Source: Clonostachys chloroleuca
Taxonomy: Eukaryota; Ascomycota; Sordariomycetes; Hypocreales; Bionectriaceae
Length of the DNA stretch: 64,000 nt
Assembly (NCBI GenBank): GCA_037952775.1
Contig: JBANAY010000003.1
Coordinates: 36,456,001 to 36,520,000 of the forward strand
Reading direction: 5' to 3'
The notes beneath the pieces are model-generated. The model ran no database searches. It was given only the letters and a program-made list of their open reading frames with translations, and was not told the DNA's origin. Positions 22,545 to 33,630 of this stretch are shown piece after piece. How positions within the stretch are numbered: position 1 is the stretch's first letter; each line of letters begins with the position of its first letter. The position numbers and the translations under genes were made by a program.

Positions 22545-23176
22545 ATGGCCCCCCCAATCCTTCGCATTGCCCCTTTGGCCCGAAGGTCCTTGCAACCTAT
22601 TCGTGTGACAGCTTCGCCCGGATTCAATAAACGCTGTCTCTTGTACAGCGGAATGGACTCTCGTTCGTTTTCAGCTACTCTTCCCAGCCGTGCCAGTATG
22701 ACGCCGGTTTTCTCCCCAGACGGAGTCAAGCGTGCGCAGTCCCTCTTACGAAGTTTTTATTCGTGCTTATTACTCACTCAATTTACAGCCATTGGTCCTT
22801 ATTCGCAGGCAATCAAGGCCAACGGACTCGTCTTTGTCTCGGGACAGATTCCAGCCGAAACCACTGGAGCTCTCATCGAGGGGACTGTGGCTGAGAAGAC
22901 ACATAAGATGTGCCAGAATGCGCGAGCGGTTTTAGAAGCAGCAGGTTCTAGCCTTGAAAAAGTTGTTAAAATAACAGTGAGCTACCAGAAAGCTATTCGA
23001 GCCCAACTTCTCAACTAACATCACCTAAGGTCTTCTTCCAAAATATGGATGATTTCAAGGAAATGAACGAAGTTTACGCTACGTACTTCCCTCATAAGCC
23101 GGCGAGGAGTTCATGCGAAGCTGTGAGGCTGCCTGCTGGGGCGAGCATAGAGATGGATATTATTGCATTAGAGTAG
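22545..23176 (+). CDS. RidA/YjgF/UK114-family enamine-imine deaminase, probably mitochondrial
   Basis: Exons 22545-22731, 22789-22976 and 23030-23176, 173 aa. Although the first intron is open in frame, splicing it out gives GVKPIGPYSQAIKANGLVF, the conserved RidA start. Then come VSGQIPAETTG, TVAEKTHKMCQNARAVLEAAG, KVVKITVFFQNMDDFKEMNEVY and the final ARSSCEAVRLPAGASIEMDIIAL, with the conserved Arg that anchors the imine substrate's carboxylate. About 60 N-terminal residues rich in Arg and Ser and lacking acids (LRIAPLARRSLQPIRVTAS) look like a mitochondrial presequence. RidA proteins hydrolyse reactive 2-aminoacrylate and related imines. Placement 570 bp upstream of proline dehydrogenase suggests a role with P5C/imine chemistry. 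Confidence 0.92.
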
Positions 23177-23747
23177 AACCAATGAATCTCGAATAGGATA
23201 AGCAGTGAAGATGCCTTTCTACTTTAAACCTTTCTAAATCTCACCGATTGATCCGCTTAAGTGACTTGATACATCCCTGTCCCTCGCGTAAAAAAGGGTT
23301 AAGAAGAGACATTGGACTCGCTGTATCGGGTATTGCCTCACATGGTCGATTTAGGACCACGGATTTAGTTTCCCCTATCTCGCTCAATCTTTATCAACTA
23401 CATGCAACTGACATTCTCTGTGATAGGATGCGTCCTCCGCGCTGGGAACTGATTCCGGGCCGGATCAATCTACCATTGATGACGCACACCCATCTAGGGT
23501 TGGTCTCATTCAACCAAGTGGCGGAATTACATGCCGGAATGAACCTTTCCTTTCTTGTGTGTTGACCAATGTGAACCCTTGGCAATATAGCCTTTCTATA
23601 TCTAGCCCGAGGCCGGGTTCTGATGCCATCGTGACTTGTCTGAAGCTGGACAGCGGAACGATATAGATGTTGTTTATATTTCTCTTCTTCGACGCTTCTT
23701 CGACGCCTTAAAATAATTCAGATATACCTCCTTTTGAGATATTGGTC
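23177..23747. promoter_or_regulatory. Spacer and likely promoter of proline dehydrogenase
   Basis: About 570 bp between RidA and proline dehydrogenase, no gene. It contains CCGGGCCGG near 23456-23464, a CGG-type inverted element of the kind many Zn2Cys6 proteins bind. Binding is not shown. Confidence 0.35.
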
Positions 23748-25181
23748 ATGACGTTCCGGAATTTCGCGACTCGGTCCATTGAGTTGCCCAACCGAGTCGC
23801 AAACAGCACTGTCGGTAAGGCACGAAATGGATTACCGACAAAGGGCTCAAGCTTGTCCCGGATACCCACCACAGATTTGATACGGTCTCTCTTCTTGACG
23901 TCCATGATGTCTAAAACATGGTTGATGAAGCCCTGCCTGACATTCTTGAACGCCGTGACAAGATCGAAATCAGGAATTATCAATGCGGACAGAAACCCCA
24001 TCCTTAACAGAGTGCTGCGATGGACCATTTACAATCAATTCTGTGCTGGTTCCAACAGCACAGAGGTCTCTCGCTCAATGAGCGAGCTAAGGCAACTTGG
24101 CTACAGAGGCGTTATTTTGGGATTCGCAAAGGAGATTGTACTTGACCCTAGTGAAGGCGCCGCTGTTGCGGAAGATGTCAAGTACGGACCGGCGTGCTAT
24201 CGCATGATCGATGAATGGAAGGACGCCAATCTTGATACCATCCGCATGCTCTCTCCAGGGGACTTCTTGTCTGTGAAGTACGTTGGCATATATTGACCCT
24301 TTCTTCACGATTTGGGCGACTGTTTCACGCCTCAGATGCAAATGCTAACTGCTTCGCCTAGACTCACTGGTGCAGGTCCGATTTGCATTGCCGCATTGCA
24401 AGCTCGGGAGCCCATGCCGCCTGCCATCTCAGACGCACTCGACGAAATTTGCACGGAGACGAGAAAGGCCGGCGCCCGGCTTTGGATAGATGCTGAGCAG
24501 CAGATACTCCAAATCGGTTTGGATGAATGGGTCATTGAGCTGATGAAGCGGCACAACCAGAAAGGAGAGCCACTTGTGTATAACACCATCCAGGCATATC
24601 TCAAGGGAGCAAGGGAAAATGCCCAACGCCACATCCTCCAAGCGGCCCGGGAAGGATGGTCGTTGGGGGTTAAACTTGTCCGAGGCGCTTACATCGAAAA
24701 TGAGGTCCGGTCATTGATTCATGATACCAAGAATGACTCAGACCAATCCTACGATGATATAGCCGACATTTTTATATCGCGTAGAGTCCCTCAGACCGAG
24801 GGTTGGGAAGAACTATCCTTCCCCTCCACTGCCCTGATGTTAGCAACTCACAATGCCGCGAGCGCGTCCAAGGCTATGGCAACACACCGTGATAGGGCTG
24901 CTCAAGATTTGCCTCTCACAAAGTTAGAATGTGGTCAGATCAAGGGCATGGCTGATGAGCTTAGCTGCTCCCTCATTGAAGGCTGCGAGGGAAATTTCAC
25001 AACCGACGGGAAAGAAAGGACAGAAGCACCTGGCGTCTTCAAGTACGTAGCATGGGGATCTGTCTCGGAATGCATGGGCTATCTTTATCGCCGGGCAGTA
25101 GAAAACCGTGGGGCCGTTGAACGAACGCAACATATGGTTGATGCATTAGCAAAGGAACTTCGTCGCCGCGTCTTCGGATAG
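23748..25181 (+). CDS. prnD: Proline dehydrogenase (PRODH)
   Basis: Exons 23748-24277 and 24362-25181, 449 aa. I start at the ATG at 23748; the N terminus MTFRNFATRSIELPNRVANS is a plausible mitochondrial presequence. The catalytic TIM barrel shows MSELRQLGYRGVILGFAKE, VKLTGAGP, WIDAEQQ, LVYNTIQAYLK, GVKLVRGAYIENE, ATHNAASAS, GQIKGMADELS and, near the end, YLYRRAVENRGAVERT, the double Arg that holds the proline carboxylate. The enzyme oxidises L-proline to pyrroline-5-carboxylate with FAD and feeds electrons to ubiquinone in the inner mitochondrial membrane. P5C dehydrogenase lies 1.8 kb downstream. The symbol follows the Aspergillus prn nomenclature by family, not by proven orthology. Confidence 0.92.
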
Positions 25182-25548
25182 CTTAATTTCCATATTACAC
25201 TCTATATAGAGAAGCCTTTACTTATGAGGATTACCAGCCGGTGCTAAGGTTCAAAACACTTGTGATCGGTAACCTTCTAGCTCAAGATTTCGGTTTTTTT
25301 CTAGAAAGTGTCATTATTAGCGAGCCTCTATAGTCAGCTTCTCATATCTTGTTACTACCTATACAACAATGTTCTGGGTCTAGGCTAGGTAGTTAGAGTA
25401 ATGCCCTGACATCTAATGTCTTTATTTACTGAAATATTATCAACTAATGATTTGGGCTTTGGGCTTTGGGCTTTCACTCAAGAGGAGACATACACTTCAG
25501 GCTAACATCCTATAAATTGATTGAAGATAACAATTATGTCAAAAATTC
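25182..25548. other. Convergent 3' spacer
   Basis: About 370 bp, AT-rich, between the 3' ends of the PRODH and P5C reductase genes. It contains a short GGGCTTT triplication near 25450. Confidence 0.6.
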
Positions 25549-26517
25549 CTATGCTTTATCCTTCTCAGATGACTGCCGGGTTTCTGTCTTTGATCTCATC
25601 TCCTGCAGGTACTCTGTCCCGCGTAGAAGGGCATCTGTAAATGTCACTCTCGTATTTTCCCGCTCGACGGAAAGCAGAGTTTGGATAGTGACTCCACGGG
25701 GAGAGGAAATGCTCTCCCTAAGTATCGCCGGATGTCCATCATGTTTCAGCAGTGCGCCTAAGCCAGCGATCCCTTGCGACATCAACTCCATGGCATCCCG
25801 TCGAGGCAGACCCTCGATAACTGATCCGTCCAGGAGCCCATCTAATGGAACAGTTAAGGTGGCCAGGCATGTAGTCACCAAAACAGAGCCAACATCCATC
25901 AAATCAGGCTCCAATACTTTCACACTGCCGACAAAGTTGAATATGGAGGTCACCAGCTCCTCGTGGTGCTGGGGAAGTGGTTGTGACGATCTTTCGATCA
26001 GGGTCATAGATTGACGATAACGCGCAGCGATAGTTGGGATTGCCTTCACGACGTGTGTTCCTGCAATGAGGGATTCCATAGCCGCAGGGAAGATCAAATC
26101 ATGAACCTCGTCTACTGAAACTCCCACCATCAGACTAATGACCAGCTTCCCAGCCAGAGCTTCGCTAATCCCTGGCTTGCTTAAAATCCCTCTTGCAAGG
26201 TACGGCTTTACTCCCAGTATAACAACATCAGCTTCCGCAAGAGCCCTTTCATTCTGCCCGTGTAGAACTTGAACCCGTGTCGCATGTTGACCGAGCTTCT
26301 CAACAAGGGCGGCTGCGGAGCGTTCGGCTTTGGTGCATGCGGTGAAGTTCCAGGCCGGAATATCACCGGTATTTATTTCATCCAAGGCGTCTAGCAATCC
26401 TAATAAAACCGCCGACCCCATGTTTCCTATATATAGTTAGTCACGTACTTATCCTACTGATATTTCTGACTTACCGCAGCCTAGAAAGGCAACTTTGTGT
26501 AGTGATGAATTCATCAT
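25549..26517 (-). CDS. pro3: Pyrroline-5-carboxylate reductase (P5CR)
   Basis: Minus-strand exons 26517-26475 and 26426-25549, 306 aa. The short first exon supplies MMNSSLHKVAFLGCG and completes the dinucleotide-binding FLGCGNMGSAVL motif. The rest shows DVVILGVKPY, KLVISLMVGVS, VKAIPTIAARYRQSMTLIE, and the C-terminal dimer domain with MSQGIAGLGALLKHDGHPAILRESISSPRGVTI. It reduces P5C to proline with NAD(P)H, the last step of proline synthesis. Its position inside a catabolic block, divergent from P5C dehydrogenase, is odd. The usual housekeeping reductase gene is expected elsewhere, so this is likely a specialised paralogue. The MPN-type loop reads AIPTIAA, slightly divergent. Confidence 0.9.
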
Positions 26518-26976
26518 CGAAACCAGAAACCCTGGCGTTAACTCAGAGATTTGTTCCCAGCGAAATTGTTTGCGTCGCTATGATGGCTCTACCAGGTTTA
26601 GTTATTTGACAAATTTACTTCCATGCAAATTACTCAATGAACACACTAGGGGTGACTAGACGGGATGTCGTTCCGAAGGCGTAGGCTGGCGGTGTTGAAG
26701 TCCTTCGGAGCGGCGGAATGCGAATCCGCACCACATAATCATATTCTTGACTACGTTTTACGTTTCTAGATTAATGTTTATATGCAATGAGCTCTAATCT
26801 TGGCGGGAATTTTGGAAGGAGTGCGGGAGCTTGATCCGAATACCGATGCCGCAAACACCAATGCCACCCTCTTAAAGGTATCGCGTTTCACTTATGAATT
26901 GATCCATTTAGATTGAAGATCTATCTTGCTTACGCTTGATCTTTTGTAATTGTCTCAAAAAGCTCCTGTTTTGAAC
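26518..26976. promoter_or_regulatory. Divergent promoter, P5CR / P5CDH
   Basis: A 459-bp region between start codons. It contains an inverted repeat TCCGAAGG (26672-26679) and CCTTCGGA (26702-26709), followed by GCGGCGGAAT, so several CGG triplets lie together. Such elements suit a dimeric Zn2Cys6 regulator such as the one at 18442. This is an inference. Confidence 0.4.
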
Positions 26977-28806
26977 ATGATCCAATTATCTCGGGCATCC
27001 CGCCAGGTTTCTGCAACCGCTCGTTACAGGACGGCCAGGGCGAGCATCGGACGAAGATGCTTGACATTACTGCACCCCCCAAAGTTTGAGAATGAAAAAT
27101 TCGTATGATACAACGTTCCCTCTCTATTTTTAAAACTATCTAATCATCTTAAACTCATTACAGCTTGAATACGCGAAGGGTTCGCCAGAGCGAGCATCCC
27201 TCCAAGATGCTCTCTCACGACTCAAGAGCCAGATGCCGGTTCAGGTTCCCATAACTGTTAATGGGCAAAACGTAAGAGTACTAGCCAGTGTCACGAAATA
27301 AAATACTAATCTCTCAATCAGGTACAATCGAACCAATTCCGCTCTCAGTTGAATCCATCCAAACATAGCGAGTCTGTTGCCGACTATGCATGCGCAACCC
27401 CTCAGCAGGTCAACGCAGCCATCGATGCCGCCTTGAAGGCGAAGCCTGCTTGGGAGGCCCTCGCATTTGAAGACCGGGCTGCTATATTCCTGAGAGCTTC
27501 TGAGCTCATTGCTGGCAAATACCGGTCAGACATTGTAGCTTCAACTATGCTCGGCCAAGGCAAAAACATATGGCAAGCGGAGATTGAGGCCCCCAGTGAG
27601 ACCGTCGACTTCTTCCGTTACTATGTCCAAGAAGCGTGGAAGCTCTATTCTCAACAACCCACGGAGCACCCGAATGGCAATTGGAACAAGATGGAGTATC
27701 GTCCTCTAGAGGGCTTTGTTTACTCGATCGCGCCGTTCAATTTCACTGCTCTCGGGGCAACATTGGTCGGACCTGCAGCGCTTCTTGGTAACGTTGTCAT
27801 CTGGAAGCCGTCTGATTACGCGCTTCATTCAGCCTACTTGATACACCAAATTCTCTTGGAAGCAGGCTTGCCCAAAGATGTTGTGCAGTTCCTGCCCGGA
27901 GATGCGGAGGAGATCACCAATACAGTATTGAAACGCCCAGAATTCGCTGCTATCAGCTTCATTGGCTCAACACAGGTGTTCAAGGGCATCCAAAAGAAGA
28001 TTGGAGATGGTGTGGGAGAGGGCAGATATAACTCATACCCCCGAGTTGTTGGAGAGACTGGTGGAAAGAATTGGGGTGTCGTTCATAATTCCGCCGACGT
28101 CAAAAGCGCAGCTTTGCACAGTATCCGAGGTGCTTTTGAGTACCAAGGGCAGAAGTGCTCAGCCTGCTCCCGGATGTACGTTGCTGAGTCCGTCTGGCCG
28201 GAATTCAAGAGACATCTCCAAGAGGAGTTGCCAAAACTCAAAGTCGGAAACGTTGAGCAATTTGACAACTTCATCACGCCTGTTATTCACGAGCGGTCAT
28301 TTGACAAGCTGAACAAGGTGATTGAGGACGCAAAGGCAGACCCGGAGCTGGAGCTTGTTGCAGGAGGTGAGGCTTCGAAGGAGCATGGGTACTTCGTTAA
28401 ACCGACGGTTTACAAAACAACAAATCCCAAGCACGATATTATGTCTCGGGAGCTTTTTGGACCTGTGTTGGGCATTTACGTCTACCCCGACGCCGAATGG
28501 GAGAAGACACTTGAGCTGGTTGATACGACCTCGCGATACGGTCTGACCGGCAGCATTTTTGCCATGGATCCGTACGCATCTCGACAGGCGCAGACCAAGC
28601 TTAAACACGCCGCCGGAATGCTCTACATCAATACCAAGTGCACGGGATCGGTTGTTGCTCAGCAACCCTTCGGTGGAAGCAGAGACTCGGGCACGAATGA
28701 CAAGACGGGGACAATGGCGCACCTACAGCGCTTCACAAGTGTCCGATCAATTAAAGAAGAATATAATCCTCTAGATAATATTCAGTATCCCTCTAACGAG
28801 GTTTGA
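26977..28806 (+). CDS. prnC: Delta-1-pyrroline-5-carboxylate dehydrogenase (P5CDH)
   Basis: Exons 26977-27102, 27164-27271 and 27322-28806, 572 aa, all in phase. The N terminus MIQLSRASRQVSATARYRTAR is a mitochondrial presequence. The aldehyde dehydrogenase core shows SIAPFNFTALGATLVGPAAL, VIWKPSDYA, FIGSTQVFK, GETGGKNWGVV (general base Glu), GQKCSACSRMYV (catalytic Cys) and the C-terminal FGGSRDSGTNDKTG typical of the P5CDH subfamily. It oxidises glutamate-semialdehyde (in equilibrium with P5C) to glutamate with NAD in the mitochondrial matrix, completing proline breakdown begun by PRODH. The full family length and absence of lesions suggest a working gene. Confidence 0.94.
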
Positions 28807-29188
28807 TAACCAGCCAGAGCTACTAGATAGTTGAAATGCTTCCATAAGAGACCCAAGATGAAATCAGAAGTTGTCGCTTTACTCTAATCCAAAAGTGATA
28901 CTCGTGTAGACAATTCGTCTGACATATCACGCGAGTTACTGGTTTGGTTTCTTCTTGAAAAATGCCCATATTTCGATTTGCTTACAAGGTTTACGAGTTA
29001 CCTTCTTTAGGATTGCTTAGCGGTAGCTTGTCGCTATCTCGTGTTGCTGATCATTGGTGCAGTCTCCCTATATCATTGACATTAGGCAGAACTGCGGGGT
29101 AGGTGGTGATTTTTTGTGAACGGCATTATGTGCTGCTCTTCATTCTCAACTTGTTTCACAGCCGACGAGTTCACTTCCAAAGTTCGCA
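28807..29188. other. Intergenic
   Basis: A 380-bp spacer between the P5CDH stop and the next gene; nothing recognised. Confidence 0.6.
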
Positions 29189-30433
29189 ATGGCATCGATT
29201 GTATCCGTCCCACCCGAAATTATTGTCAATATCCTCAAACTTCTCAACCCCTTTGAGATCGAGGCCGTCGCCAGGACACTGAATTCACATCTCTACCACC
29301 ATGCCATACACTTGATAACACCCTGTCATGGATGGGTTAAGAATGCACGGGCGATGTGCAAGTTATTCCCTCCATCCGGAAACCGCAGGCTGTTCCCTTC
29401 ATACCCCGGACATATTCCCGTCCTTGGTGAATGCGAACTAGGCGGCGATGAGACGCCGGCTAGCATATATGAAGACTACGGCTTGGACCCAAGCGGAGGT
29501 CCTTTACTTCGAAGCTCGCCTCCCGACCTGCGCAGCTGGATGAAGCTCGATGGAAGCTTTGATTGGCTTGAACCACTTGATGGGAAGATCCCAGAGCAAA
29601 GCTTGAGACACTATGAACTTGAGGACAGTCCCCGTCACCGGGCGGCTCCCAAGAGCCATGTTGATAAGCTTAAAGCCAAAGCGAAAAAACTCGGCCTTAC
29701 TTTGCCGGTCGGCTTCGAGACGTTCTTCACCAGTGACCGATTGCACTATTGTATCCCAAGCATGCGATCATGGTATTTCTCTCTGGGAAACCTAGTGTAC
29801 TGCCCTTCGTCAATGGATGACGGTGCTGGAGGGTATATTTTGCGCTTCCATTGTGATCAGCAGTGCTGTGCGTTTGCTTACCTATATCTCAACCCATCTG
29901 GACACCACTGTGTTTGGTACACTGGACTCAATTTGTATGCAGAAATGGGTATCCACGAGGGGGACATGGACTATGACGGTGAAGGCGAGCAGAACAACGA
30001 CGACGACGAGCTTGAGGGGGAGGACGGGCAGGGAGAGAATGGTGATAGCGACAATGAGAAAAACAGCGACGAGGATGAGGGCGATGACGATGATCCCAAC
30101 ACCTTGCCACAAATATCCAAGAAGAAGATCGATTTGGTCGCGTTGACATTCGAAGAGTACATGGCAATGGTGTACTTTGAGGAGCTGCTGGCAGCCGGAT
30201 CTATCCCTTTCAAGGGGCTATGTGATTACGTCCAACATGTCTATCTCTCGCCCACCAAGATACAGCATATGAGAAAATCATGTACGTTGAAGATAACCCG
30301 ATCTCACTGATATTGGAAGTGTTCTCAAAGACTTACTTCTTCAGGCCCAGCTGTCAATTCTTTCCTCAGGGCCATCCGTTGGGGGAGCAAGACGCGTCGC
30401 AAGAGGGTAACATCCCCAGATCTCTGGCCGTAG
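29189..30433 (+). CDS. F-box-like protein with acidic region
   Basis: Exons 29189-30281 and 30345-30433, 393 aa. The start MASIVSVPPEIIVNILKLLNPFEIEAVARTL is F-box-like at about residues 5-45. A central region carries Tyr, Trp and Cys residues (YCPSSMDD, FHCDQQCCAFAYLYLN), and a highly acidic low-complexity stretch (D/E/N/G-rich) spans about residues 260-310. The second exon adds a basic tail (WGSKTRRKRV). A role as an SCF adaptor is possible; the substrate is unknown. The acidic run is encoded by GAC/GAG repeats, which also make spurious antisense frames. Confidence 0.75.
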
Positions 30434-30605
30434 GTGCCAAGGACCACTTGGTCGTATTAGATGTCCATTATTGTAGCTACTACATGACACGAGCCCTGGA
30501 AGTATCTGGCGCGAACTTCGAGAGGATGGGGAAGGCATAGGCATGGGCGAGATGGTTCTAGGCAATACTAGGATTGCTCGTTGGATTCTATCATACCAAT
30601 GTCAG

Positions 30606-31857
30606 CGAACTGTCGTAATTTATAACACGTATTCCTGATACTCTAGGCTCTTTAGAAGATGGGTTTTGGCATGCCCAAGAGGCCACCTGCCTAGTTTCGT
30701 ACCTCGGGACGCAGAAACTTAGTCTCCGACTTTCAAGCAAACTCGATGGCACTTCCATTTCCAGTAGGAGCATTTTGGGCGTAACCGGCCTCCGAGATCC
30801 ACAAGACAAATGGCCCCGGAGGCCGATGCTTGCCACTTCGGGCACAAGACTACCGTCGACATTGCTATTGCTGCTTCGGGCAATGTCTCCAGTCTGGGTA
30901 GATACACTATTGCCACGGACGGACGAGTCAAATTCCATCCTAGGGCTCATAACGATTTAGACGCGGCGGCGTTTGGTACCCTCGACAACGGGGGAGGGCT
31001 AAGAGAGCGTGCCTTGACGTAAGTGGTGGGCTCACCAATCATAGAGGGAGGGTTATGTGTGTCGCTGCCTCCCGAGGCGGTGATACGCAGACCTCCGAGA
31101 AGGAGACTCTGCCAATGGCTGATTGCTCTCTCGTTGGTGTCATCTGAAAGCTGCCATTCCATGACTTCGTCGCATCATTGTCTTGTATCGATGATCCAAG
31201 CTCCAGATACATTCGACGCAGGATATTTAAGGGTGGTTAGCAGAAACCAAGCCTCCTGCGCGACGGAACTGTTGCGTGGCATCAGCATAACTAGTGTCGT
31301 TTGGTCCATATCGCTACTAGATGGTCTAACCGCGGTCGATACCAATAGCCTGCGAATAACCGAACCGCAAGGTAACTTCCATGCCGTGGCCGACGAGCTT
31401 GTCTTTGGGGGCCCAAACGTCGAACATATCCCTACCAGAACGCGAGTTCCGTTCCGTAAAGCAAAAGAGGTCGAGGTCCTGCTTCTTCGCTTTGGCAACT
31501 TGCTCTTCTGGGGTTTACCTGCCATCGGACCGGATGCTGTGGGCATGGAAGTTACCGCGAAGCCAGAACTCGCCGTCGGTAGCATCGGCGCGAGATTGAC
31601 GACAATCGTCGAGGCCGACGTCAGTCGATTCGGGGGGAAGCGGTTGAGATTCTATCGGCGATAGGCTCGTAGCCGAAGGTGACCCCGATGGTGTGATCGA
31701 AGCGTTCGGTAAGCGCAACGGTGCGAGGACCAAGCACGATGTTCCAGATTTCGGGGGCGATGGGGCCTGCTAGACATTCGTGCCATTTCGTTGAGAGCGG
31801 GCTTGTTCGATAAAGCGAGTAACTGGCGACAGTGGTTAGAGTATAGGTAGCAGTCAT
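30606..31857 (-). pseudogene. PHP-domain phosphoesterase-like pseudogene
   Basis: Fragments of one protein lie in order on the minus strand but in different frames. From 31857 it reads MTATYTLTTVASYSLYRTSP, then FWLRGNFHAHSIRSDGR (metal-binding HxH motif of PHP domains), QDLDLFCFTERNS, GMEVTLRFGYSQAIGI, SANHPL, then ISHWQSLLLGGLRITASGGS with DTHNP, and a C-terminal beta region (IVYLPRLETL, GAICLVD). At least three frame changes and several stops separate them, for example after GIDRG near 31340. PHP-domain proteins are metal-dependent phosphoesterases. The order of motifs leaves little doubt about the family; the lesions show it is dead. The outer limits are approximate. Confidence 0.75.
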
Positions 31858-32649
31858 CTATCTGCCTTTTATGCTGCCTCGTTTACCCCTATGAGAATAG
31901 GGCGAATCGATATGAGCCCACTGTCTCTCTCGTCGGTACCACTACATCAGTAGTGAAGGAATCGGGAACGTGAGGCTGGAAAAGTCTTGGTCTAATGTCG
32001 TGATGCTAGATAGTCTTTGCATTGCTCGTCGGCCATTGTGGTGCTGATCCGCGGCTGGCCAGCTTGATAGAATCTAAAGCACCTGGTGATTGTTGGGGCG
32101 CAGGGAATTCCTGCATGTGCTCATTAACAGATGAGCTATTGCTCAGCTCGAGGGAAACTTCCAGTGAGAGACTGAAAATATTACAAAGATCCCAAATTCC
32201 TCAAGCTGAAACTGAACTGAGTGCGTGTATTGAGGGTGAGAATATGGAGTCGTAGTGCCAATGCTGAAGCTTATCTAGAACCTGGTCATGATCGGGTAGG
32301 CGGGTGGTTTGGCCGCACCAAAATGATTAAAGCCTTCAACGGTAGTCAATTGATGTATAAAGCCTTGCCTAGCTTGGAACTGATCGAGTAGTCGGCATGA
32401 AAATATGAACCTGGATACCGCAAAGCATCGTCGGCGGCGCTTCGCTTGCTGCCCTGATCTTGTCCAAGTGAGCCATCTTGAGTAACTTCAGATGCGGCGC
32501 CTCAACACAATAGATACGAAAAAAAAAACGTCTGCTAGCCCAAAGCTACAACCATGCAGAAGGAAAACACTGTAAACCTTCATACCGATGACTCACTTGC
32601 CGTCCGGAGCGTCTCATCAATGATACTCGCACCATAGGTAAGCCGGTCA
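31858..32649. other. Intergenic, no gene seen
   Basis: A 0.8-kb spacer with short frames only. One poly-A tract lies near 32520. Confidence 0.55.
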
Positions 32650-33630
32650 TCACATGATATCGCTCACCGGCCGATTATCCTCAAGTTCAAGGCCTTCCTT
32701 CATACGTTTCCTCCTATCATCAAGCCATACCTTCCACAGTTTATATCTCCGCTCCCGTTCCGTGATCGATTCCGGCGTTACTCCAAAATATCCGACATCC
32801 AAATGGGCCGCCCGTGCGTCAATGTCGAATACTTGAAATGGCTTCCCGTTCATGAGGAACTCAATACTCTCCTGTATGTTCTCAAGAAGCTGAGCCCCGT
32901 GATTCATGGTATGGTAGTTCAGTCCCAAGAGGATACTGAGGAAATTGCACATGAACTTGACCAGCCGCTCCTCCAGTGCGAAGGCGCTATTGTCGTGGTT
33001 CGCGAAGTACCCAAGCCTGCTGTGCACTTTCTGGTAGTCTCTGTTGTTGATAATAAGGCTCTTGTGCTCCACCCCGTCGGTTGGGGCCTGAACATCGACA
33101 ACGATCTTCTTGTAGACGTAGTGGCCGACCGATTCTTCTCGAGAGGAGCATACGTAACCCGGGCCAGCGTTGAAAAGTTCTATCAACAAGTGGTAGAAGG
33201 ACCAGACCCCGATTGGCGGCCCGCCATCCCCAGCGCTAAAATCCAGAGAGTTCTTGTAGCGAGGCTCGAACTCGCCCTCAGGTTCGAAGGGCCGAAAGGT
33301 GGCGTAGACACAGTCAATGTACTGGGTACGGGCAAGTTGGGGAATAGACCAGGTAGTCCAAAGTCCTCGATCCTTGAAATACATAATGTCGACATGATAG
33401 ATCGCCGGGGCATGTTTGAGGATGCGTCTGACTTCGAGATTGATCTGCTTGTTGACGAGAAGCAGGGGCAACGCGGTGCTGGTTTGCTTTGGGAGCTGCC
33501 ATATTCCGCGATAGTTGTGTACACGCTCACGCTGGCCCTCTGAAGCGTTCGCTGGCGGTGTGACCGGCGACAAGAAGGCCAGGGCCAAGATCTCTTGGCG
33601 AAGTTCGTGAGGGAAGTCGAGGAAATTCAT
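32650..33630 (-). CDS. Hypothetical protein with N-terminal F-box/2EXR-like motif
   Basis: Single exon, 326 aa. The first residues MNFLDFPHELRQEILALAFL, followed by LPLLLVNKQINLEVRRIL, resemble the short motif (LPxELRxxIxxxxL ... LLxVNRQIxxE) of a large family of fungal orphan proteins related to F-box/2EXR domains. The rest has no recognised domain; the C terminus is charged (RRKRMKEGLELED). A high-scoring antisense frame covers the same region and is a shadow. The function is unknown. Confidence 0.78.
   Translation of the reverse strand: MNFLDFPHELRQEILALAFLSPVTPPANASEGQRERVHNYRGIWQLPKQTSTALPLLLVNKQINLEVRRILKHAPAIYHVDIMYFKDRGLWTTWSIPQLARTQYIDCVYATFRPFEPEGEFEPRYKNSLDFSAGDGGPPIGVWSFYHLLIELFNAGPGYVCSSREESVGHYVYKKIVVDVQAPTDGVEHKSLIINNRDYQKVHSRLGYFANHDNSAFALEERLVKFMCNFLSILLGLNYHTMNHGAQLLENIQESIEFLMNGKPFQVFDIDARAAHLDVGYFGVTPESITERERRYKLWKVWLDDRRKRMKEGLELEDNRPVSDIM

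Noticed and set aside
29882..30213. Three overlapping minus-strand frames
   Set aside because: Antisense of the acidic GAC/GAG-rich stretch of the F-box-like gene.
32803..33543. Plus-strand open frame of 246 codons
   Set aside because: It is the antisense shadow of the minus-strand gene 32650-33630, has no domain, and shares that gene's codon periodicity.
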